Shown here in pieces: positions 7,361 through 14,414 of a stretch of DNA of 17,609 nucleotides (within the stretch, counting starts at the first letter, position 1; each line of letters starts with the position of its first letter). The translations under genes were made by a program, and so were the position numbers. The stretch comes from CAZRIE01 sp964600075 (GTDB taxonomy: Bacteria; Bacteroidota; Bacteroidia; Flavobacteriales; Flavobacteriaceae), in assembly GCA_964600075.1 (NCBI GenBank), contig CAZRIE010000089.1, positions 1 through 17,609 of the forward strand. Reading direction: 5' to 3'. The notes below the pieces were generated by a model. It did not search any database and was not told where the DNA came from. It worked only from the letters and a program-made list of their open reading frames with translations.

Positions 7361-7368
7361 CAAATATA
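7361..7368 (-). promoter_or_regulatory. -7 promoter box (TATATTTG) for the O-methyltransferase gene
   Basis: On the minus strand these bases read TATATTTG, a full TAnnTTTG match 15 bases before the ATG at 7345. A TTTG (CAAA on the plus strand at 7393-7396) lies 24 bases further upstream, slightly too far for a standard -33 element. Confidence 0.55.
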
Positions 7369-7413
7369 TAGTACATTAGAGCTTTTTAGTTGCAAATTGA
7401 ACCGATATCACCT

Positions 7414-7875
7414 ATGGAAGAATATGTTACAAGAAGTGCATCGCTTAATGATTTGGATACCCTATTAGAATTTGAACAGGGCATAATTTCGGCTGAACGA
7501 CCTTATGACCCAACACTTAAAAAGGGCGAAATTAGTTATTACGATTTAGTTGGGCTGATGGTAAGTAACAAGTCAGAGGTGGTCGTAGTTGAACACCTGG
7601 GAAAAATAATTGCTTCTGGCTATGCCACAATAAAAAAAGCCAGAAACTATCTCGATCACGAGGAATACTCTTATTTGGGGTTCATGTATACACATCCTGA
7701 TTTTAGGGGTCGAGGGTTAAATAAAAGCGTTGTCGACGCCTTACAAAAGTGGTCAAAAACTAAAGGCCTTACAGAAATACGCCTAACCGTCTACGATGAT
7801 AACGTAGCGGCAATAAAGGCCTATGAAAAGGTAGGTTTTAAAAAGCATATGATTGAGATGCGATTAGAAAAATAA
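7414..7875 (+). CDS. GNAT family N-acetyltransferase
   Basis: A 153-residue acetyl-CoA-dependent acyltransferase. The acetyl-CoA pyrophosphate loop (motif A) is RGRGLNK at 98-104, preceded by the strand YLGFMYTHPDF. Motif B follows as DNVAAIKAYEKVGFKK (129-144), a standard GNAT end. The N-terminus reads like a normal GNAT beginning (TRSASLNDLDTLLEFEQG). I start at ATG 7414; a TTG at 7390 would add eight residues that do not resemble the family start. The substrate is unknown. The gene is divergent from the methyltransferase and is followed by a degenerate hairpin repeat. Confidence 0.87.
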   Translation: MEEYVTRSASLNDLDTLLEFEQGIISAERPYDPTLKKGEISYYDLVGLMVSNKSEVVVVEHLGKIIASGYATIKKARNYLDHEEYSYLGFMYTHPDFRGRGLNKSVVDALQKWSKTKGLTEIRLTVYDDNVAAIKAYEKVGFKKHMIEMRLEK

Positions 7876-7886
7876 ACTTCAATCAA

Positions 7887-7916
7887 AGACCTCTCAGTTT
7901 TTAAAACCTGAAAGCT
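7887..7916. repeat. CCTGTCAGG-type hairpin repeat, degenerate copy 2
   Basis: The left arm AGACCTCTCAG differs by one base from the arm at 5727-5737, and AAAACCTGAAAGCT resembles AAAACCTGACAGGTCT at 5772-5787. The arms pair imperfectly and no T-run follows, so it may be a decayed copy of the same element rather than an active terminator. It lies between the GNAT gene and kynU. Confidence 0.5.
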
Positions 7917-7935
7917 CAAATAGTTATCGAAGTCG

Positions 7936-7943
7936 TATTTTTG
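7936..7943 (+). promoter_or_regulatory. -7 promoter box (TATTTTTG) for kynU
   Basis: A full TAnnTTTG match 14 bases before the kynU ATG at 7958, leaving a very short leader. No clear -33 TTG at standard spacing. Confidence 0.55.
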
Positions 7944-7957
7944 AATAAAATACCGCT

Positions 7958-9229
7958 ATGCAATTTGAGAATACCCTAGACTTCGCCCAGAACTTAGATG
8001 CCGAAGATCCCTTGAGTAAATATCGTGACGAATTTCATTTTCCGAAAGTTGATGGTAAAAAGGTCATTTATTTTACGGGAAATTCCCTTGGATTACAGCC
8101 CAAACGAACCCAGACATATATCGATGACGTAATGACCGATTGGGCGGCACTCGCCGTAGAAGGTCATTTTAATTCTGACAAGCCATGGTGGGATTATCAT
8201 GAGAGGTTGGCCGCGCCGCTTGCAAAAGTAGTTGGGGCAAAGACCGTAGAAGTTTCTGTAATGAATACCTTGACGGTAAACTTACATCTCCTGATGGTCT
8301 CTTTTTATCGGCCGACTGCCAAGAGATTTAAGATTCTATGCGAAGAAAAAGCGTTTCCTTCAGATCAATACATGCTTCAAAGCCAAGTTAGATATCACGG
8401 TCTGAGTGTTGAAGAGGCTATTGTTGAAGTCAAAAAAAGAGACGGCGAGAATCATTGGCGTACTGAAGATATCACAGCAAAAATTGAAGAAATAGGAGAT
8501 GAATTGGCATTGGTACTCATCGGTGGAGTGAATTACTACAATGGTCAAGTTCTTGATATGGCCGTCATAACGCAGGCAGGCAAGTCCGTAGGGGCCAATG
8601 TAGGTTGGGATCTGGCCCATGCCGTCGGCAATGTGGCGCTAAAATTACATGACTGGAATGCCGATTTTGCCGCTTGGTGCAGTTATAAATATATGAACAG
8701 CGGACCCGGAAATGCTTCTGGAGTATTTATTCACGAGAGGCACTTGAATAAAAAGGATATACCTCGTTTTGAGGGTTGGTGGGGCACTAAAAAAGAAACA
8801 AGGTTCTTGATGAAACCTGAATTTGAACCTATGGAAAATGCCGATGCCTGGCAGTTGAGCAATCTGCCAATACTATCTGTAGCTCCTTATTTGGCTTCCC
8901 TAGAAATGTTCGAAGAGGTAGGTATGAATGCTTTGATTACAAAGCGGAAAAAAATTGTGGATTATTTAGAATTTATACTTCACGATGTAGATAAGGAAAC
9001 TGATGGTACTTTCGAAATTATTACACCAAAAGACAGGGGGTGTCAACTTTCTGTTTTTCTGCATGGTCAAGGCAAACCGCTTTTTGATTTTCTAATGCGG
9101 AACGGCGTTATCACTGATTGGCGCGAACCTAATGTTATTCGTTTGGCACCGGCTCCATTCTATTGTTCTTTTGAAGACATGTTCCGTTTTGGCCAGATTC
9201 TAAAAGAGGGCATCCAAAGTAATACATAG
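7958..9229 (+). CDS. kynU: Kynureninase
   Basis: A 423-residue PLP enzyme that splits kynurenine or 3-hydroxykynurenine into (3-hydroxy)anthranilate and alanine. Family marks: YFTGNSLGLQP (39-48), FPSDQY (133-138), the aspartate/histidine block WDLAHAVGN (D218, H221) that contacts the cofactor ring, and the Schiff-base lysine K244 in WCSYKYMNSGPGN. The C-terminal domain contains RGCQLSVFLHG and WREPNVIRLAPAPFY, also typical. Length is normal and the active site intact. It has its own promoter. The upstream enzyme kmo is on the same strand 5.6 kb downstream, so the two act together although not adjacent. The product can feed quinolinate and NAD synthesis or tryptophan breakdown; the next enzymes are not in the window. 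Confidence 0.96.
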   Translation: MQFENTLDFAQNLDAEDPLSKYRDEFHFPKVDGKKVIYFTGNSLGLQPKRTQTYIDDVMTDWAALAVEGHFNSDKPWWDYHERLAAPLAKVVGAKTVEVSVMNTLTVNLHLLMVSFYRPTAKRFKILCEEKAFPSDQYMLQSQVRYHGLSVEEAIVEVKKRDGENHWRTEDITAKIEEIGDELALVLIGGVNYYNGQVLDMAVITQAGKSVGANVGWDLAHAVGNVALKLHDWNADFAAWCSYKYMNSGPGNASGVFIHERHLNKKDIPRFEGWWGTKKETRFLMKPEFEPMENADAWQLSNLPILSVAPYLASLEMFEEVGMNALITKRKKIVDYLEFILHDVDKETDGTFEIITPKDRGCQLSVFLHGQGKPLFDFLMRNGVITDWREPNVIRLAPAPFYCSFEDMFRFGQILKEGIQSNT

Positions 9230-9344
9230 GGAATTTGATATCCATGATGTGATTTAAACTTTTTGGATCGGAAGAAAGGGTTATGGATATTTGTGTTGCG
9301 AAATATTATTTTGATGCTGGTTTAAGGTGTGCACTTTGCTAAAA

Positions 9345-9503
9345 ATGCATCATGCAAGCAATGAAATATATGTAATATTACTAATCGGATTGTTAGTACT
9401 TGGATGCAAGGAAAAAACAGCTGATAAAAAAGTGGGCGTGGGAAAGATTGAATTCAATCAAGATTTAGCTGATGAACTTAAAAAGCAGGCTGAAATCGAT
9501 TAA
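9345..9503 (+). CDS. Small lipoprotein ORF, possibly a truncated gene
   Basis: An ORF of 52 codons. The product has a hydrophobic segment IYVILLIGLLVL and a good lipobox LVLGC with C21 as the lipidation site, then KEKTADKK and a charged, probably helical tail FNQDLADELKKQAEID. The frame resumes after the TAA at 9501 for 17 more sense codons (EVWAYLQSPQ...WGK, stop at 9555), and the TAA would be one base from CAA (Gln), so the ORF could be the front of a longer lipoprotein cut by a nonsense mutation. Alternatively it is a genuine tiny lipoprotein. No good promoter is seen; GCACTTTG at 9331-9338 only partly matches. Function unknown. Confidence 0.5.
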   Translation: MHHASNEIYVILLIGLLVLGCKEKTADKKVGVGKIEFNQDLADELKKQAEID

Positions 9504-9668
9504 GAGGTTTGGGCGTATTTACAAAGTCCCCAAATCTTCTGGCCTTGGGGAAAATAAGGTGAAAGCAAAACGCGAAAGATTTAGTCTCTAGCTAAACGGA
9601 AAGGACATCGCATGCCAACAGCCCTACTTTTATTAGACATACCATTGACAAAAAACTTTTTTAATTCC

Positions 9669-9676
9669 TATATTTC
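9669..9676 (+). promoter_or_regulatory. Probable promoter for the YtcJ-like gene (TATATTTC)
   Basis: TATATTTC matches seven of eight positions of TAnnTTTG, and a TTG at 9645-9647 sits 21 bases upstream, the expected -33 spacing. It lies 34 bases before the ATG at 9711, supporting that start over the ATG at 9614 and the extended frame at 9612, both of which begin upstream of it. Confidence 0.45.
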
Positions 9677-9710
9677 TTCTGAATTCCTTTTTCCAAAAAA
9701 AACAATAACA

Positions 9711-11438
9711 ATGCAATACCGAACTTCTAATTTTATAAGCCTAGCAATAAGCTTCCTACTATTAGTAGGCTGTACAAGCCAGAAAAAAGAATCCGCCACC
9801 CTAATCATTTACGGCGGCCCAATTTATACGGTCGATTCTACCCAAGCGATGGTCGAAGCGGTGGCCACAAAAGACAGCAAAATTCTTTTTTCTGGTAGCC
9901 TTGCCGAAGCCGAACAATACAAGACCGACGAAACCCAAATTATCGATTTGGAAGGTAAAACCATGACCCCGGGCCTCATTGAGGGGCACGGCCATTTTAT
10001 GGGTTTGGGATACAACGAACTGAACCTTGACCTAATGAATACCACGAGCTATCAAGAAATCATCGATGCCGTGGCCGAAAAAGTTAAAACCGCCGATCCT
10101 GGCGAATGGATTACCGGTAGAGGTTGGCACCAAAGCAAATGGACCGAAATGCCCGAAGATACGGTACATGGTTACCAGACCCATTATCGGCTCAGTGAGG
10201 TGTCGCCCAACAATCCTGTATACCTGCGCCATGCCAGTGGTCATGCAGGTTTTGCCAACGCCAAAGCCATGGAAATTGCTGACGTACAAATCTTGTCAAA
10301 AGATGGTGTAGATAAATTTGAAGTAGAAGGGGGCGAAGTCCTCCGTGATAAACTGGGAGTGCCAACGGGTGTTTTCAACGAAAACGCCATGGACCTGATT
10401 GAAAATCATATTCCTGAAAACACCCCAGAAAATGATGCTAAGGCTTTTGAATTGGCCGTAAACGCCTGCCACCGAAACGGTATCACCGGATTTCACGATG
10501 CCGGTATCGGCAGAGAAACTATTACGCTCTATAACGGCATGAAAACGGCTGATAGAATGAAAGTCCGTATATACGCCATGCTAACAGGCTGGGACAAGGA
10601 ATTGCTTAGCGAATGGTACGAAAAAGGACCCTCGGTCGACCCCGATCATTTAGTAACCATCCGTTCCGTAAAATTGAATTGCGATGGGGCCTTAGGCTCC
10701 AGAGGGGCTTGGCTTTTAGAACCCTACACGGATCGGCCCGGACACTTCGGTCACGAAACCCTCCCTATGGAGGTTGTAAAAGAGACCGCATTGAAGGGGT
10801 TGCAAAGGGGTTTTCAAGTGTGCTCGCATGCCATTGGCGATCGCGCCAACCAAGAGATACTTGACCGTTACGAATCTGCTTTTAAAGAATTGCCCGACCT
10901 GATTGCCGATCATCGTTTTCGTATCGAACATGCGCAACACCTGCATCCTGATGATATTCCCCGCTTTGCAGAGTTAGGGGTCATTCCGGCCATGCAAGCG
11001 GTGCACCTATCTTCCGACCGATCTTGGGCCATTGATCGTTTAGGCGAAAAACGAATCAGGGAAGGTGCCTATATGTGGCAAGCTTTATTGCAAAGTGGTA
11101 TCCCTATTGTTAACGGTACCGATGTGCCCGTAGAACCCTTGAACCCGATTGCAAGCCTGTATGCCAGCGTAAGTCGGAAGACCTTAAAAGGTACTCCCGA
11201 CGGCGGCTATGAAGCCGAACAGAAAATGACACGAGAACAAGCACTTAGATCCTACACCTTGGATGCAGCCTATGGTGCTTTTGAGGAAGACATCAAGGGT
11301 TCAATCACAGTTGGTAAATTGGCAGATTTTACAATTTACAATCAAGACTTAATGAAAGTATCAGAAGAAGATTTCTTAAATACGGAAATCGCTATGACAA
11401 TTTTTGATGGCGAAGTGGTATATACAAAGGAAGAATAA
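9711..11438 (+). CDS. YtcJ-like metal-dependent amidohydrolase, lipoprotein
   Basis: A 575-residue amidohydrolase of the Amidohydro_3/YtcJ type. The N-terminus is a lipoprotein signal (hydrophobic 8-19, lipobox LLVGC with C21), so the enzyme is membrane-anchored and outside the cytoplasm. Metal-site elements: TPGLIEGHGHF with H93 and H95, VKLNCDGALGSRGAW (K321, D325), SHAIGDRAN (H373), RIEHAQH (H407) and NGTDVPVEP (D471). The C-terminus (SITVGKLADFTIYNQDLM) closes the small beta domain. The family hydrolyses C-N bonds in varied substrates; the true substrate is unknown. The frame stays open upstream, but the ATG at 9711 gives the signal peptide and lies after the promoter. It sits between kynU and kmo but is not the ACMSD-type amidohydrolase of the kynurenine pathway. 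Confidence 0.9.
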   Translation: MQYRTSNFISLAISFLLLVGCTSQKKESATLIIYGGPIYTVDSTQAMVEAVATKDSKILFSGSLAEAEQYKTDETQIIDLEGKTMTPGLIEGHGHFMGLGYNELNLDLMNTTSYQEIIDAVAEKVKTADPGEWITGRGWHQSKWTEMPEDTVHGYQTHYRLSEVSPNNPVYLRHASGHAGFANAKAMEIADVQILSKDGVDKFEVEGGEVLRDKLGVPTGVFNENAMDLIENHIPENTPENDAKAFELAVNACHRNGITGFHDAGIGRETITLYNGMKTADRMKVRIYAMLTGWDKELLSEWYEKGPSVDPDHLVTIRSVKLNCDGALGSRGAWLLEPYTDRPGHFGHETLPMEVVKETALKGLQRGFQVCSHAIGDRANQEILDRYESAFKELPDLIADHRFRIEHAQHLHPDDIPRFAELGVIPAMQAVHLSSDRSWAIDRLGEKRIREGAYMWQALLQSGIPIVNGTDVPVEPLNPIASLYASVSRKTLKGTPDGGYEAEQKMTREQALRSYTLDAAYGAFEEDIKGSITVGKLADFTIYNQDLMKVSEEDFLNTEIAMTIFDGEVVYTKEE

Positions 11439-11824
11439 ATCAAATCGTTACATTATAGTAAAAAAGTTTAAATCACTTCCATGTTAATAGTCAAAAGTAC
11501 TCTTGGGTATTTTTCAATTTAGCAATAATCAAGTCGAATTCTTCTTTTAGTTTGTTCTCCTCTATCGGTTTATGAACAATATGGATGGGACTGGTTATTT
11601 TGGCGCTTTGAATGATAAGTTTATCCAAATTTCCGGTTAAGAACGCAAAAGGTATTTTATATTTTTCCTTTATAATTGTCCCGAGTTCGATTCCAGTATA
11701 CTTTTCCGGAAAGGCTTATATCCAGTAATTTACAAAAAGAAAGAACGTTTGATAAAGACGGTCTTTCTTTGCTTCTTTAGATTGCTGTTTTTAATTTATC
11801 TTCATCGGCTGATTACCAATCGTT
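11439..11824. other. Gap holding a broken gene and no intact one
   Basis: This 386-base stretch contains the response-regulator remnant at 11491-11740 (minus strand) and then about 85 bases with no gene before the MFS start. No clear -7 box for the MFS gene is seen; TATCTTCA at 11797-11804 matches six of eight positions. No convincing terminator follows the amidohydrolase gene. Confidence 0.5.
11491..11740 (-). pseudogene. Response regulator receiver domain remnant, frameshifted
   Basis: From 11700 down to the stop at 11491-11493 the minus strand encodes 69 residues that read as the second half of a two-component receiver domain: YTGIELGTIIKEKYKIPF, then FLTGNLDK (switch threonine), then IVHKPIEENKL (the conserved lysine-proline), and a final helix. 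Just upstream, one base out of frame, 11702-11728 gives LLDISLSGK, the strand with the phospho-accepting aspartate. Removing one base near 11701 joins the two into a normal receiver sequence. The N-terminal third (acidic pocket and first helices) is not recognisable beyond about 11740, and no start codon is evident. So this is a 5'-truncated, frameshifted gene, presumably non-functional. Confidence 0.75.
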
Positions 11825-12979
11825 ATGAAATCTCTTCGACTTATTTTGAGCAACTCCCGCTATTTCGGCCCCGCTTGGGTATTTGCAAGCCTCAATATTC
11901 TTTTTGGTACATGGGTGATTTACATTCCAACAATAAAGGAAAGTTTGAATATTGACAAATCACAGTTGGGTATTGCCATTTTTTTTCTGTCGCTAGGTGT
12001 TTTTGTCATTTTTCCATTGGCCTCGACTATTATCAATAGAATAGGTGTTGGCAAGGCAACTTGGTATGGTGTGATTTTGATTTGTATCGCGGCACTTTTG
12101 CCTTTATTGGCACCTAGTTATTATACGCTGATGACGGCATTATTTCTTTTTGGGGCTTCGAATGGCTTTACCGACATCGCCATGAACACATTGGTCACGG
12201 AACTAGAAAAGGAAGATGAACAAAATTTCATGTCGGCCTCGCACGGATTTTTCAGCTTGGGGGGCGTTTTGGCCGGTCTAGGAAGTTTTTTAATAGGCCC
12301 CTTGGCCAATCCGGTTTTGCATATGGGGCTTGCAGTCGTTTTAGTATTCACTGTGAATTTAATTTTTCAAGGGAATTATAAAAACGTGGTTGCGGCCGTC
12401 GAAGAAAAGGAAGCTTTTGGTTTAAAGCTTTTTAAGCCCTTATTACTCTTGGGGTTGATATCATTTGTTGCAATGGGTAGTGAAGGTGCCATTATCGATT
12501 GGAGCGGTCTTTACCTTAAGGAAATCAGTATTGCGCCAGAAATACTCTGGGGTGTCGGTTTTCTGAGTTTTCAGATTACCATGACATTGGGTCGCTTTCT
12601 TGGTGACGGAATAAGTTCGAAAATAGGTCCTATAAAAATGCTAGCTTTAGGTTCACTTGTGGTTATGCTTGGATACGGTTTCGTATTGAGTACCGATACC
12701 TATTTGGCCATTTTTGGATTCGCGTTGACCGGGCTTGGTTTTTCGATTATGGTACCCGAGGTTTTTCGAATTGGTGGCAATGTAAAAGGTGTAGATTCTT
12801 CTCAGGGCGTCTCTTTTATAGCTGGCACGGGATATGCCGGCTTTTTGATTGCGCCTCCGATTTTAGGTTTTATTGCGGACACTTCATCGCTGATTACCTG
12901 TTTTTTAATTTTGTTTTGCTGTGCACTTTTAATATTGATGGCCACCGGTTTGTTGCAACGAAAGAAATCAAGGTCTTGA
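11825..12979 (+). CDS. MFS transporter, YbjJ-like
   Basis: A 384-residue inner-membrane protein with many hydrophobic spans along the whole chain, consistent with the 12-helix Major Facilitator Superfamily fold. The first helix (WVFASLNILFGTWVIYIP), the loop KSQLGIAIFFLSLG and the late segment ALTGLGFSIMVPEVFRIGG resemble the YbjJ/fucose-permease-like subgroup. The substrate is not predictable. It lies directly beside the response-regulator remnant and 9 bases from the end of a convergent lipoprotein gene. The start at ATG 11825 gives a short cytoplasmic N-terminus; no upstream in-frame alternative looks better. Confidence 0.87.
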   Translation: MKSLRLILSNSRYFGPAWVFASLNILFGTWVIYIPTIKESLNIDKSQLGIAIFFLSLGVFVIFPLASTIINRIGVGKATWYGVILICIAALLPLLAPSYYTLMTALFLFGASNGFTDIAMNTLVTELEKEDEQNFMSASHGFFSLGGVLAGLGSFLIGPLANPVLHMGLAVVLVFTVNLIFQGNYKNVVAAVEEKEAFGLKLFKPLLLLGLISFVAMGSEGAIIDWSGLYLKEISIAPEILWGVGFLSFQITMTLGRFLGDGISSKIGPIKMLALGSLVVMLGYGFVLSTDTYLAIFGFALTGLGFSIMVPEVFRIGGNVKGVDSSQGVSFIAGTGYAGFLIAPPILGFIADTSSLITCFLILFCCALLILMATGLLQRKKSRS

Positions 12980-12988
12980 GGCCCACGA

Positions 12989-13672
12989 TTACTTGCTAAC
13001 CACTTCGATATCGGTAAAATAGAGCTTAAAGCTTCCGTCTTCGTTTTTGTGCATTTTTGCAACTTGTAACCCACCAGCTTCCGTGTAATCTTCCCAAGTT
13101 GTGGTCATTGAAGGTTCTTCTTGATTTGCTTTTCTGAACACCCATTCTTTTACCATAAAATCGTCCCCGAAATAAAAGTCATACGCATCCCCAGGGGTAT
13201 AACCGTCTTGTTGGTTATAGACAACTGTCAATTTTTGCATGGGTTGCTTGCTCATGGGCGCCTCGACACCAGTGGTGTGTTCCGCCGTACTACTGTTTTT
13301 GTCCCACAAAATGTTAATAGGTGCTATGAGCCAGTACTTGTCGTTAATGAACCAACCGTTGGTTTTATAAGCGGTACTGTCCATATCGTTTCTATTGTAG
13401 GTAACCGTCTCGTTAGCAGTGATCGATGTTACTTCATTGGTTTTAGGCTTCCAGACCCAAGTGCGTTCAAAATGTGAGGTATCGCGGTCGACATTGAATG
13501 TGAATTTTAGTTCTTCCACCTTTTTCCAGTTCTCGTACCCATTAGCATAAGCTATTTTTTCTAAAAGGGTCAACTCTTTTTCGGGCGCAGTAGTTTCGAC
13601 TTTTTTTTCGCCCTTACAAGCTGTTAAAAATAGCAGTCCGAAAATGGTAATCGTGGCAAAGTATTTCATCAT
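12989..13672 (-). CDS. Lipoprotein of unknown function
   Basis: A 227-residue lipoprotein with a lipobox FLTAC (C19) after a hydrophobic signal, then a charged linker (KGEKKVETTAPEKE). The mature part is rich in aromatic residues and alternating strands (FTFNVDRDTSHFERTWVWKPKT, DAYDFYFGDDFMVKEWVFRK, SFKLYFTDIEVVSK), consistent with an open beta-sheet fold like LolA or the DUF6503-type proteins of Bacteroidota. That assignment is tentative. The start is ATG 13672 (or 13669). The TTG at 13687 is rejected because it lies inside the -7 box. Divergent from clpP, convergent with the MFS gene. Probably anchored in the periplasm or outer membrane. Confidence 0.8.
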   Translation of the reverse strand: MMKYFATITIFGLLFLTACKGEKKVETTAPEKELTLLEKIAYANGYENWKKVEELKFTFNVDRDTSHFERTWVWKPKTNEVTSITANETVTYNRNDMDSTAYKTNGWFINDKYWLIAPINILWDKNSSTAEHTTGVEAPMSKQPMQKLTVVYNQQDGYTPGDAYDFYFGDDFMVKEWVFRKANQEEPSMTTTWEDYTEAGGLQVAKMHKNEDGSFKLYFTDIEVVSK

Positions 13673-13684
13673 TTTGGTTTTATC

Positions 13685-13692
13685 CAAAGATA
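13685..13692 (-). promoter_or_regulatory. -7 promoter box (TATCTTTG) for the lipoprotein gene
   Basis: On the minus strand these bases read TATCTTTG, a full TAnnTTTG match, 12 bases before the ATG at 13672. It overlaps the TTG at 13687-13685, ruling that TTG out as a likely start. It shares a 116-base divergent promoter region with clpP. Confidence 0.55.
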
Positions 13693-13759
13693 AACGCTTT
13701 TAACGTTATATTTTTAGCTGCGTTAAATTTATTGGCATCGAATTTCCCGATAATTTGAG

Positions 13760-13767
13760 TATTTTTG
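13760..13767 (+). promoter_or_regulatory. -7 promoter box (TATTTTTG) for clpP
   Basis: A full TAnnTTTG match 21 bases before the ATG at 13789. A TTG at 13732-13734 lies 25 bases upstream, a bit far for a -33 element. AAGGA just before the ATG could serve as a weak ribosome site. Confidence 0.55.
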
Positions 13768-13788
13768 ACGTTCATAATAATATAAGGA

Positions 13789-14337
13789 ATGAGTTCTAAA
13801 AAAGGAAAAGTACAGGAAGTAATCGATGAGAAACTGTTGGAAGAAAGAAAAGTGTTCCTATGGGGCATGGTAGACGACGCATCTGCAAAACATGTTATCG
13901 ATCGTTTGATGTATTTAGATATGCAAGGCAGCAAAGAGATTCAATTGTTCATCAACAGTCCGGGTGGGTATGTCACATCGGGCTTTGCGATGTATGATAC
14001 TATAAAATCCTTAAAAAGTCCGGTTTCTACTATTTGTACCGGTCTGGCAGCTTCTATGGGGTCTATATTGCTTTCCGTAGGAAAAAAAGGAAGACGCTTC
14101 ATTCAGCCCCATGCACAAGTTATGATTCATCAGCCTAGTGGAGGGGCTAGGGGGCAAGCTTCAAATATCGAGATACAGGCCAAAGAGATTATAAAGACCA
14201 AAGAATTGAGTGCCCGAATTTTGGCCGAGAATTGTGGCCAAAAATATGAGAAGGTCTTAAAGGATTTTGATAGGGATTATTGGATGAACGCCCAAGAATC
14301 TATTGAATATGGTATCGTAGACGGTATTTTAGAATAA
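13789..14337 (+). CDS. clpP: ClpP-family serine protease subunit
   Basis: A 182-residue member of the ClpP peptidase family, the barrel subunit that degrades proteins fed in by ClpX/ClpA-type ATPases. The catalytic triad is complete: S89 in GLAASMGS, H114 in VMIHQPSGG and D163 in DFDRDYWM. The oxyanion-type motif FINSPGG (54-60) and the C-terminal EYGIVDGIL are also present. It is a little shorter than typical ClpP and lacks a long N-terminal propeptide. There is no tig or clpX beside it, unlike the usual housekeeping clpP locus, so it may be a second copy. Own promoter and strong terminator suggest a single-gene unit. Confidence 0.93.
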   Translation: MSSKKGKVQEVIDEKLLEERKVFLWGMVDDASAKHVIDRLMYLDMQGSKEIQLFINSPGGYVTSGFAMYDTIKSLKSPVSTICTGLAASMGSILLSVGKKGRRFIQPHAQVMIHQPSGGARGQASNIEIQAKEIIKTKELSARILAENCGQKYEKVLKDFDRDYWMNAQESIEYGIVDGILE

Positions 14338-14376
14338 GTCCGTCACAGCTCATTTATGGGATAATCTAGGAAATTG

Positions 14377-14414
14377 AAAAGTCCTTCACAATTGATATGT
14401 GAAGGACTTTTTTT
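14377..14414 (+). terminator. Strong intrinsic terminator after clpP
   Basis: AAAAGTCCTTCACA (14377-14390) pairs perfectly with TGTGAAGGACTTTT (14398-14411) over 14 bp, with a 7-base loop and a run of seven T at 14408-14414. It lies 40 bases after the clpP stop and should end that transcript. Confidence 0.9.

Noticed and set aside
7390..7413. TTG at 7390 as start of the GNAT gene
   Set aside because: The eight extra residues do not look like a GNAT beginning, and the ATG at 7414 is a normal start for the family.
9283..9342. 19-codon ORF (MDICVAKYYFDAGLRC...) between kynU and the small lipoprotein ORF
   Set aside because: Too short, no signal or motif, no promoter; most likely chance.
9612..9710. 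33-residue N-terminal extension of the YtcJ-like protein
   Set aside because: The extension lies upstream of and across the probable promoter (9645-9676) and hides a perfect lipoprotein signal that starts at 9711.
11736..11770. Inverted repeat AAAGAAAGA / TCTTTCTTT with a 17-base loop
   Set aside because: Weak, A/T-rich stem with a long loop and no T-run directly after it; not a convincing terminator or attachment site.
11749..11955. 68-codon plus-strand frame overlapping the MFS start
   Set aside because: It is out of frame with the MFS protein, and its latter half is a shadow of the MFS coding sequence.
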